DNA from: Akebia trifoliata
Taxonomy: Eukaryota; Streptophyta; Magnoliopsida; Ranunculales; Lardizabalaceae
Reading direction: 5' to 3'
DNA length: 64,000 bases
Assembly (NCBI GenBank): GCA_017979445.1
Contig: CM030706.1
Span: forward strand, 28,556,493 to 28,620,492
Of this stretch, positions 23,064 to 33,793 are shown one piece after another (position 1 is the stretch's first letter; the number at the start of each line of letters is the position of its first letter). Made by a program: the position numbers and the translations under genes. A model generated the notes under the pieces. That model worked only from the letters and a program-made list of their open reading frames with translations, was not told the DNA's origin and made no database searches.

Positions 23064-23517
23064 GATTCAAATTTTTGGTTTTTGAATCATAAAAATGGAT
23101 TCTGATTTTTGGTTTTTGAATCATAAACATAGATTCTGACTTTCAATTTTTGAATCATATACATAGATTTAGATTTTTGATTTTTGAATCATAAAAATAG
23201 ATTCTAATTTTCAGTTTTGGAATCATATACATGGATTCATGTTTTCGATTTTTGAATCATAAACATAAATTCTAATTTTTGGTTTTGAATCCATAAACAT
23301 AGATTCAGATTTTTGTTTTGACTCCATAAACATAGGTTCGGATTTTTCGTTTTGAATCCATAAACATAGGTTCAAATTTTCGATATTGAATCCATATACA
23401 TAGATTTAGATTATTGTTTTTAATATTGGTTTAGATTTTCGATTTTGAACCCATATACACATAGATTCAAAATTTCGAATTTTGAATCCATATACATAGA
23501 TTCAAATTTTCAATTTG
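23064..23517 (+). repeat. 34-bp minisatellite in the copia leader (~14 units)
   Basis: About 14 tandem, diverged units of ~34 bp have the plan GATTC-n-ATTTTTG-n-TTTTGAATC-CATAAACATA. Each unit holds an inverted pair GATTC...GAATC, so single units could fold into hairpins. The array lies between the primer site and gag. Units differ by substitutions and 1-2 bp indels, which suggests an old array. Confidence 0.88.
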
Positions 23518-24229
23518 TTTCCCACTATATTAGCCCAAGATTTTCGATTTTTGGAGATTAACTTCTATAAATTTCAATTATGTTTTGAAATTATGCCCTA
23601 TTAGATAACATATCGTGATTATGTTAATTTTGAACAATTGATTGTAAGCACATGTTTTCAATTGTCATTAAAAAAATATTCTTGTTCCATAAGTTTACAT
23701 AATAAAAGTCTTTTTGTGTAATATTATTGTTGTTGGAACCTTTTAGTATAATCGAAAAGTCGAGTAAATATTATTGGACAATTTAGATATAGATAAATTC
23801 AATTAATTTTGTAACCTCCAAAGTAACCTGAATTAGTAAAATTTATGGAATATCTAAATTGCATTAAATTTTGATCATCGGGGTGACATTAAAGAATATT
23901 GATATTTATAATTGCAGACTCAATTAAGTAAATGTGATTAGTCCAAAGGAGAATTTCATTTAACTAATTGAAATCTAGGTAAGGTAATATGTTTTGCATG
24001 AATTTAACAAAACTAGGATTGGATATCCAAAGATAATAAAACTGACTGAATAAATTATGTTAGCCTTACAAGATAACGAAATTAGTTTATTACTCTAAAA
24101 GAAGTGAATAATAAATATACATAGTTTAACCTAAAGGATAAATTTAGGCGATATTAATGAGTTCATAATTATCAAATAAAACTCAAGGCACATATTAGAG
24201 CGTTGGCCTTATTTAATTTCAGTTCTCAG

Positions 24230-25060
24230 CTCATTGTACTCTCATGCATCGATCGTCTCAATTCTTATCGGATCAAAATTTTCAGAATGTTATGAGCACA
24301 TCCAATTCACTTTAGGTGTTCAGGATCTTAACCTAATGCTCATTTCTGCAAAACCCATGAATCTTATTGAGAATAATACGATAAAGTGAAAGAACTTATT
24401 TCTCGTTTGAGAAAGATCGAATATGCTTAGTTGATGTTTATAAGGATGACAATCACTAACAACATCAAGACATCCCTACTTCTGATTGATAATGTACAAG
24501 AGTATCCGAAGAATGTGAAAAAAAAGTTTAAGTCTGTTTATAAATCACTCGTGGGCATCCTAATGGTTGAGTTGATGACTATGAAATGCAATAAAGTGTG
24601 AGGAATTAAATATCATTATCCTCAACATGACAGATAAGGTTGCGAAACTTATAACGTTAGGAATGAGCATGGATGATATTTTTTTTAGTATAGTTTATCT
24701 TCAACTCTCTTCCAGCTTAATTCATTCCCTTTAAAATCTACTATAATATAAATAAGGATAAGTGAAGTGTGAATGAATAAACTAATATGTGCATTCAAGA
24801 GGAAACAAGATTAAGGTTAGAAGGGAAATAATTTACTTTTGTGATGACTCAATGAATAAGAAAAAAATGAGGAAAGTCATAGAAATAGAAAAAAAAACTC
24901 ACCAGGAAAAGGAAAAGTGCCTAGGAATTCAAATCAAGTTGAAGGAAATGATATCAATGGTGTCAAATACTACTTTTGTAGTAAATCTCGACACATAAAG
25001 AAGGATTACACAAAATGCAAAAATTGGTTCAGAAAGAAAGGTATGTTTCTTTATTTTATA
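24230..25060 (+). pseudogene. Decayed copia gag
   Basis: Fragments in changing frames follow the copia gag plan. There is a Lys-rich region near 24500 (NVKKKFKSVYKSLVGILM) and a late zinc knuckle near 24960-25020 (YYFCSKSRHIKKDYTKC) in which two of the four metal ligands appear changed. Lys-rich text lies between them. There are many stops. No complete capsid can be read. Confidence 0.65.
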
Positions 25061-27337
25061 TGTATGAATCAAACTTTGTTGAAGTTCCTTCAAATACCTA
25101 GTGGATCAATTTTGGAGCGATAACTCATATTATGAATTTCATTCAAGGATTCCTTTTAAATAGGAAGTCAATGCAAAATGAAAGGTCCATCTTCATGGGA
25201 AATCATCTTGGAGCGCAAGTGCTAGCTATAGGAATCTATCGCTTAGTATTGGAGACTGATCATCAAATGGATTTTAAGAACATCTTTTATGTTCTTATCA
25301 TATCTAGGAATTTGATTTCGTTATCTAAATTAAATAATCTAGGTCATTCGATTTGTTTTTAGTATAGATAGTTGAAATTATTTTTACATTTAGTTTTGGT
25401 AGGATCTAGGATTTTAATTGATTGTTTATATAAAATTAATTTGAATTTTGACTATGCCTATTCTTTAGTTTCCTTACATTCAAATAATGGTTTGAAACAT
25501 GAAAAGTCCTTCATCTTATGGCATAAACATCTATGTCATATCTCTAGAACTAGGATACATATATTAGTGAAAAACAAAGTTTTGGATAATTTGGACATTA
25601 TGGATTTCTCAGTATGCGTGGATTGTATTAAAGGAAAGCAAACCAAACATATTAAGAAATGAGCCACAAGAAATAAAGAACTTCTTGATATCATACACAT
25701 TGATTTATCACCATTATATATGACGTATCTAGGTTTGGTTATGTTTATCTGATTCATGACAAATCTCAGTCTGTAAATATCCTTCAAATATTTATAATTG
25801 AGGTAGAAAGACAATTAGATAGGAATGTTAAAATAATTAAATCAAATAAATGAGGTGAATACTATGATAAATTTGATGAATCAAGTCAGAATCCTAGTCT
25901 TTTTACCAAACTCTTAAAAAAATTAGGTATTTGTGTATAGTACACAATATCTAACATGTATCAACAAAATGGTGTGACTTAAAGGTGTAATCGTACACTA
26001 ATGGATATGATTAAGAGCATGTTGAGTCATTCAATAGTTCTAAAATTCTTGTGGGGAGAAGCATTAAAAACCACAATATATATCCTAAATAGGATTCCTA
26101 GTAAGGTAGTCAAAAATCCTTTCAAGTTATGGATTGGTAGGAAACCTAATTTAAAATATTTACATGTTTGAGGTTGTTCAGCAAAAGCAAGAATTTACAA
26201 TCCACAAGAAAGAAAATTGGATCCTAATATCATTTTTGGATATTTCATTAGTTTTCAAAAAAAAGTTTAAAAGATATAAATTCCATTGTCCTAACCACAA
26301 TACGAGAATAGTTGAAATCGAAAATGCTAAATTTTTGAAAATTTGTGAGATTTGTAGGAGTGTAAAACCATGTAAAACAACTCTTGAAGAAGTATGAGTG
26401 GAGATCCTACCATCTCTAACTTTCAAGAAATTTTTGATTCTTATGATGTTCAACAACTTGAAAAGAATGAACAACAGTTAGAGAAAATTAGTTTACCATT
26501 TCATCAGGACTCAACTATTAAAATTGAAGATTCACTACTAGTAGTTCTGAAAAAATCTCTCAAAGAAAGAAAACCTACCATTTTAGATGATTACATGGTG
26601 TATCTATAAGAATTTGATTATAATATTGGGATAAATAAAAATCCTATTACATTTTCATAAAAAATAGAAAGTAATGGTTCTTCTAAGTAGATGGATGTCA
26701 TGAAAGAAAAGTAAAAATCTATGGACCAGAATTGTGTTTGGGATTTCGTCGAATTGCCTACTAAAAGTAAGAAAGACGGTTGTAAATGGGTCTTCAAGAC
26801 CAAACGCGATGTAAAAGGTAATGTCAAACGATTTAAAGTAAAATTTGTGACCAAATATTTTAATTAGAAGGAATGCATCAATTATTCTGAGACTTTTTCT
26901 CCAATTCCAAAAACAAACTCACTAAGAATCATTATGGCATTGGTGGCTCATTATGATTTGGAGTTTCACCAAATAGATGTGAAAATAATTTTATTATATG
27001 GGAATTTGGATAATGAAATCTATATAGAACAACCTAAAAGATTTATAGAAAATGGAAAAAGAAAAATTAGCCTGTAGACTTGAGAAATCTATTTATGGAC
27101 TTAACAAGTTTCAAGGTAATGATATATAAAGTTCAATAATACCATTACCTCCTTTAGATTTAAGGAAAATACTATTGATCAATGTTTAAATCTAAAGATC
27201 AGTGTAAGCAAGTTTATTATGTTGGTTCGTGGATGATATTCTATTAGTTAGTAGTGATTTTCGTTTGCTATATGAAACCATGGATTATCTAACTAAGAAT
27301 TTCGAGATGGTTGATATGGGTGAGGCAATATATGTCA
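25061..27337 (+). pseudogene. Decayed copia pol (protease region, integrase, RT 5' part)
   Basis: In order: a protease-to-pre-integrase region ending YVLIISRNLISLSKLNNLG-like text (25132-25362). GAG-pre-integrase follows (25372-25662) with LWHKHLCHISRTRI and the linker CVDCIKGKQTKHIKK. Integrase traces come next: LDIIHIDLSPLY (25681), GEYYDKFDE (near 25856), MYQQNGVT (near 25957) and LWGEALKTTIYILNRIPSK (26050). RT begins near 26720 (VWDFVELPTKSKKDGCKWVF) and runs to the FVDDILLVSSDF catalytic motif (near 27230) and the NFEMVDMGEAIYV text at 27299-27337. Multiple stops and frameshifts mean it is inactive. The frame resumes at 30573. Confidence 0.88.
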
Positions 27338-27752
27338 TATAATATCCCAAGTTTTTAATTCATATCTCGAGGAAAACTAAGAGCAAAATTGTGAGAAAAT
27401 TCTAATTAAAGACTTAGGGTAAAATACCCGGATCTTTTTAGGTTCTTTTTCAATGAAAACTTACTTCTCCATTGGATTCAAAAAGGTCGAAATATATACT
27501 TTAGCCTGTAAGAAAGCTTGAATTCAAGTTTGAATGAAAAAGTTGTGAAATCCTTGAATTTCATGTTGAGTGGGACCAAAATAGTGAAATTTTGTTAGAG
27601 CGTGAATCAAAAAAATTTGATGTCACCATTAGGTCTACAATGAAAAATTATTCGAAATGGAATATTCATTCATCGAATTTCAAGTCTGGAAAGCTAAAAT
27701 ATCATCAACCATCAAAATAAATAAAAAATTACAAAGATGCCCTCAGCCTTGC

Positions 27753-27760
27753 TATAAAAG
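27753..27760 (+). promoter_or_regulatory. Putative LTR TATA box (L6)
   Basis: TATAAAAG at the same LTR position as 7107-7114, followed by a CTTCTTCTCC leader. Confidence 0.5.
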
Positions 27761-29247
27761 AACGTTGACTTTCTTTTTAAGTCATTCTCTTCTTCTCCAA
27801 AGGACCAAACACCAGTCCACTCTCAACCCAAAGGTTTTGACCCACTCTCATCAAGCTTTATTGCAAATGGGTCCGAGTTAATCGTCGATGAAAAAGAAGA
27901 AATTATCGACAGCGAAGAGGTCCACGTTCTCATCACCTTGGATCTCCATTTTCCTTTCTTCTTCCCATAACTCATCAAAGATTAGTGAGTGAGCTTGAAT
28001 ACAACTAACTCAGGAGAGTGTCGTCGTCAAATACTTTGCAAATCCTTCTTCATTTTGCACCCAACTCAGCCCAACCTCGACTCTCGTGCCACTCAACCAT
28101 AATTTTTGTGCTACCTCATCACCTTTGATGTTCACAAACTTCGGTAAGGGACTATCACTTCCTATTGGTAACCGTAGTTTTCGAAATATGCATTTAGAAA
28201 ATTTTATCAAACATATGTCGAGTTTATAAATCGTAGAAATCTTTATTTGATTTGCAATCCATGTTAGAAATAGAGTTTTGATGTGTTTTTATCAAGTTTT
28301 AAGATTAGTTTCATGGGTGGGTCAAAGGATTCGAAAAACGAAAGAGAAATCCGAAAAAAAAAATGGATCAAAAAATCAAAAGTTCATTAATTTGTTCAAT
28401 GCTATTAGCAGGAGCCGACGGTTCCATAGCCAGAATCAATTTTCTACCATCGACAATCATTGTAAGAAATTTTTGATCAAAACTGACTTCTGACTTTTGG
28501 GTTGCTCTCTTCATGACTTATATATGTTTTCCCACCCTTTATTTCATTAAAAATATTTAATTAAATGAAACTTTCCATTTACTTAAATGTTTTTAATGAA
28601 ATAAAGGTTTTACCCCTCATTTCGAAACAATGGGAATGATTTCAGGATCAAAATCTTAAAGTATCAAAATCTAAATTTTAGTTTCAAGAACAAAACATAA
28701 ATTTTGCGTTATTTTGAATTAAACTATAAAAATTACTTGGTGTCGAATCTCGTATTCGCGGCATTCATTTTCAAAGATTTCAAAAACTTTGAAATTTTGA
28801 GTTTTCAACACTTAGCTAAATTTTTACTAGTTTTTTCAATTTTGGCAGCTTCACTTCACGTACTTATTGGGATGCCGTTTTAACAAAAAATTAATATTTT
28901 TTCGATTGAATGATCAAATGAAATTGAAAACTTGAAAATAGAAATGTTGGATATGAAAAGTTGAGAAGTGAAAATATCAAGAAAATGGAAAAAGGGGATG
29001 AAATGGTAAAATACTAAAATCACACCCGAGGGGTGATGTCTGCATTTTACATTGATATGTTGTGTGTAGGTTGGTGAAGGGATATCCAGGGATAATAATT
29101 GGTTGCATATTTATTTAAATTTTTCAGTGTAGAGGCCCTGAGTTCTGTTATTTATTTTAGGTCGAGTGGCCACAGTTGCATGGTAGGAACCTAGATATCC
29201 ATTTTCAACCTTGTACTATTAATTTCTCTTTTATTTTCAAATGAAAA

Positions 29248-29250
<3 letters not shown>

Positions 29251-29288
<38 letters not shown>
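29251..29288. repeat. (TA)19 microsatellite in L6
   Basis: A perfect TA run after the conserved tttattttcaaatgaaaat block. Other family-1 LTRs have short TA tracts at this same place (2840, 4208, 8813, 11800, 32955). Confidence 0.9.
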
Positions 29289-29290
<2 letters not shown>

Positions 29291-30572
29291 TAGCTTTTTT
29301 GTAAGCTGTTAATGAGTCTGTGAATGCCTTAAGGGATATTACGTTATATCATTTGGAGTGGTGTACAATCTTGGGATGTGCAGTAGGGACCACCAAGCTC
29401 ATACGTGGTATGAGACACAGATAAAAGTAGAATCAAAACTGGAATCGGGGTACATTCCTTTCTATCTTTACCAGTGAACTTGTATTATAAATGTGGTCAT
29501 ATATGAATAGAATTGTATATTTGGGAATCACATGCACGCCTGATAAGCATACACGAAGATGATTGGTCAGTGGTCACTAACAATCTAGAAGTAGTCAAAC
29601 ATTCTAACACATTGAAAAGAGACCCATTGCTTACGGTCATGTCAAACAGCCCGCCTGAACTGGATAAATGGTCATCCAGTGTGGTAAGTGCAACAATAGA
29701 CCACAAAATCGAAAACTAAAAATCAGTGAAATATTGTAACATCATGTCCTGACTAGGAGTGATCTAGTTGTGAATCCCAACTTTCTAATTCCACTACTCC
29801 ACTATTATGTAATATGCATCTGTTGTCCTAATTTGAATTATAAATTAAAAATCATGTTTCCTACTTCAATGTTGTCAATTATATTTGTATAAGAATGAAA
29901 ATGTATAGTAAGTATTGATGATTGATGTAATGTGAGTTTTAAAATGTTTAATTGCTCATTCCTGACTATATGTACCAGTTAGCCGTAGTTTAATTTGTAA
30001 AGTCTTACATGTATTTAAATGACTCAGTATAATTACTCGATCACGTTAGGTGAGGTTATTAGTAGGAATTGTTTGTAGACCTACTGGGTAACTATTAATA
30101 CTCACCTTTTACTTCTTAACTTTTTAGTATTAAAACTTACAGTCGGAGAGGCAGTCATAGAGCCATCGAGCAAAGATAATCTGGTGGGTCATACTGATGA
30201 CTAGAGTCCATTACCCGATGAGCATTGGGACTATTTCTCCTATAAGCCTGTTCTCTCAAGAGGAGTAACTAGTTTTTGGGTTTAGAGATTAGGTCCATGT
30301 TAAAGTGAGAGTACTTTTGTAATCATGTATGTTGGTTACCTTTTTGCGTTACTCTGATCTAACTCTCTGATCTTTGTACTTTACCGTATTCCACATCTTG
30401 TATATTTTTGGCACATTCTATATACAGGATTTGTTGATTATTGGCTTATCAGGTTTTCGAGTTCCGTAGAACGCTAACATAAATAGAAGGAAGCATGTCA
30501 ATATTCCGAGGTGCCACCTAATACCTTGAGTTTGACCTTGGGATTTGTGTTAGTATTTGGCAGGACGCCACA

Positions 30573-30667
30573 TGTCATTGGCATAGATATCCTTAGAAAT
30601 CGATCACAAGGATTATTAGGGTTGTCTTCGAAAGAATATATCAATATAGTCTTAGAGAGATATAATA
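30573..30667 (+). pseudogene. Copia RT, continuation after L6
   Basis: It continues the frame broken at 27337: VIGIDILRNRSQGLLGLSSK then EYINIVLERYNKDV, the typical copia text after the FVDDI motif. It ends where unrelated gypsy-like 3' sequence begins, so the rest of RT and RNase H is lost. Confidence 0.85.
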
Positions 30668-31676
30668 AAGATGTTAAATTTAACACTTTTTGGGAGGCAA
30701 CACATTGTTAGTCTAAAGCTCCAGACTTCAGCCTTACATATTGGACCCCATCAATTGAATTTTGTGGGTAATTTATCTAGAAACCCCCATAAGTTAAACT
30801 TGTCTACATGAATAACCTAAGTGTTTAAGGGCTTCCTGCATACGCTAAATGCAGTCGAGTTGCCTACAAAATTTTTACTTTACTTTTGTTTTCTTTCTTA
30901 ATCGTGATCACTTGTTTTGCTTGAGGACAATTACCAAAGTGCTGGTTAGGGGTGTGATAAATGTACAAAATAAAGATATTTACCCTAAGTTATGGTGATT
31001 GTTTAGTATTAATTTGATTAATTAAACTTATTTAGTTCAATTTTTATTTTTGTAGGTAGGGAAGGTTTAAAGTACGAAACAATGGCTAGGGATGAGGTTT
31101 TAGTAAAGAAAAATACCAAAAATGTGGAATACCAACCCTTTAGTTATATATTAGACTTCATATGCTCTCAAAGTAAAAAAATTTTAGAGTTTTCTAATGG
31201 TGGATACTTTAGACTATATTTTAAATATTATAATTTTTAATTGAGAAATTATAATATCTTGTGCCATAGTAATTCTGAGTTTGATTCTTGATTAGTTTAT
31301 GTAACACTTGAAATTTATTTTTGAACATATTAAGCTTTTCTTTTGAAATGATGAAGGATTGTTGGTCATGTTTTACATTGATTATTGATTAATTGGTTAT
31401 TATAAGTGAAAATCATTGTTAAGATTTATTAGTGTTATTGAGGAGATGAAATGAAACATTATTTTTAGGTTTTTATTCTCTTTCATTGAAAAGTTGTTTC
31501 ATAGTTTTTTCTTTTTTCTTTTGTCTGGTTGAAGATATTAAATTTAATACTTTTGAGAGGGAACACATTATTAGTCAAGAGCTTTAGACTATAGTCATAC
31601 ATATTGGACCTAATGAATTGAATTTTGTGGGTAATTTATCTACAAATCCTCATAAGTCAAACTCATCTATTATAGT
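30668..31676 (+). repeat. Fragment of another gypsy-type 3' end with a repeated ~135-bp block
   Basis: The block aagatRttaaatttaa...tttgtgggtaatttatcta occurs twice, at 30668-30802 and 31532-31663 (offset 864 bp, about 80-85% alike by eye). Between them lie tgcttgaggaca and TTAGGGGTGTGATAA (30946-30960), the wording usually found just before the 3' LTR of some plant Ty3/gypsy elements. An LTR may start TGATAA at 30955. No coding region is kept. The identity is inferred from these motifs only. Confidence 0.4.
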
Positions 31677-33793
31677 TGTTGAGCCACCGAAACACAAACA
31701 CAAAGCCCCATGTCAAATATCAAGTTTCTAGGTGGTGCCTCGAAATTTTGGCATGATTTCCTCTGTTTATGTTAGTATTTGAAGGTACTAAATACCTATT
31801 TCATCTGATAAAAAATATACATAATATCTTGCATATATATACAAATTAGAATAATAGCGAAAGCCTATGACATCTAATACAGTAAAATAGATCAGAGTAC
31901 GGAAGAAGAAATTAATATATAGGATTATATAAAAACTCTTCACTCTAACAAAAGTCCTAACGTTCCACCAAAATCTAAATATAACCTGAACTACCTGACA
32001 CTGCTAGTTGTTATAGCCCACAATACTCACTAGGTAAAGGACCTGGTCGTCTATCAGACCTATCAGATCATCTTTGCTAATGTTGCTTTACACCAATCTC
32101 GTCAAGTGTAGAACCTGAAACTAAACAAAATTGGGAAGGAAAGGATGAGTAACAATGGTTACCCAGTAGGGAAGTAAACAATTCCAGCCAATAACCTTTC
32201 GTAATATAAACAAATAAGCATACTGAATCATTTTAACATATACAATGTTTTATAGAATAAACTACTATTAATTAGTACATATAGCCAGGGATGAGCAATT
32301 AAACATTTTAAAACTCACATTACATCAATCAGTAGTACTCACTATAGCATTTCCTTTTTATACAAATCTAATTGACCAAATAAAAATATTAAACATGTAT
32401 TTCATTTTATATATTAAAATAAGACAATAGATACATAATACACAATGGTGGAGTAGTGGAATTGAGAGTTGGAATCATGACTGGATCGCTCATAGTTGGG
32501 ACATGATGTTACAATACTTCACTAGCTTTTAGTTCCTGATTTTGTGATTGGTCGATGCAACGTATCACATTTGGTTGACCATTTATCTAGCTCAGGCTGG
32601 CCGTTAGATGTGACTGTAAGCAATTGATTTATTTTCGATGTGTTAAAATGTTCAACTACTATAAATTGTTAGTGATCACTGACCAATCATCTTCGTCTCT
32701 CCTTATCAGGCGTGTATGTGATTCCCAAATATATAACCCCATTCATATATAATCACCTTTACATTACAAGTTCACTGATAAAGATAGAGGAATAAATATG
32801 GATTCTAGTTGTGACTCCACTCTCATAGGAATCCCATACTACGTATGAGTTTGGTTGTCCCTATCGTACATTCTAGGATAGTATATCACTCCGTATGATA
32901 TGATAGACTATTCCTTTAGGTATTCACCAGTTTTTTAATATTTCACAAAATAGCTATATATATATATATCATTTAAAAAAAAAAGTAAGAGATTAATATT
33001 ACAAAGTTGAAAATAGATATCCAATTTCCAACCATGCAATCGTGGTCCACCGTCTAAAAAAATAATAAAATAGAAAAGTAAATAAACATGCTCGTCATCT
33101 CGTAATAACATAAAGTGAATTAATCCTAAATATCTATTCATCAACCCACACATAGCATCACAATGAAAAATGCAGACATTAACCCTCGGGTGTGATTCTA
33201 ATATTTTACTATTTCATCACCTTTTTCTTTTTTTTCAACTTTTATAGTTTTTAATCTTTCGAACACAATATTCATTTTTTGATATTCATAAATTCAATTT
33301 AAGTTCATTAAATACTAAAATATTTTGCAAACTTTGAAATTCATTTTTATCAATTAAATTGAAAAATTACAAAATTTAGATCAAAACGGGGTCCGAACAG
33401 TGCATAAGACCCAATTGGTAGAAATAACTTGGTATTATGTCATACCCACGTATAATTGTTATAAAAAACTATAAAATCCATCAAACATGAATATCTTGAC
33501 GTGAATTTGAAATGATAAAAAGAATTCTACATTTTTTAAAACACATTATAAATTTTCGTTAAAAGCATTAAATATAATTTTCACAATCTACGATTACTAA
33601 TAGAAATTGAGAGTCCCCTACCAATCTCTATGCGATAGAATTGAAGATTGTGCTTGAAAATTGAGATGATCGATGTGGAAATCGAGACAAATCTAATGTC
33701 GAGACATTTAATTTTTTAATTGAACCCGATGATTTTGAAGATCTCGATGACATCGTCTTTTTTCCCTTCTACAATAGAGAACAATTTAGGCTC
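31677..33793 (-). repeat. Element C 3' LTR, left piece
   Basis: Decayed family-1 LTR end: TGTTGAGCCACCGAAACAC aligns with TGTGGCGCCCCGCCGAACGC. The central hairpin and several conserved blocks are degraded. It breaks off at 33793 at the B target duplication GGCTC. Confidence 0.82.

Larger units (their letters stand above)
27338..30572 (+). mobile_element. Solo LTR of family 1, type II leader (L6), inside copia RT
   Basis: This 3235-bp LTR starts TATAATATCCC, which is the family start TGTAACACCC after G-to-A and C-to-T changes, and ends GGCAGGACGCCACA. It has a perfect target duplication TGTCA (27333-27337 and 30573-30577). Removing it restores the copia reading GEAIYV-IGIDILRN. It has a type II leader with TATAAAAG at 27753-27760 and a (TA)19 tract at 29251-29288. 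The central hairpin is decayed. Confidence 0.92.
22375..30667 (+). mobile_element. Decayed Ty1/copia retrotransposon, interrupted by L6
   Basis: In + strand order: 5' LTR (22375-22945), Met-tRNA primer site, ~1.3 kb leader with a minisatellite, decayed gag with a zinc knuckle, protease-flanking region, GAG-pre-integrase, integrase and reverse transcriptase. That order (integrase before RT) defines Ty1/copia. A family-1 solo LTR (27338-30572) sits inside RT. Recognisable copia sequence ends near 30667, and no RNase H or 3' LTR matching the 5' LTR is visible, so the 3' end is deleted. Stops and frameshifts are numerous. Confidence 0.85.
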
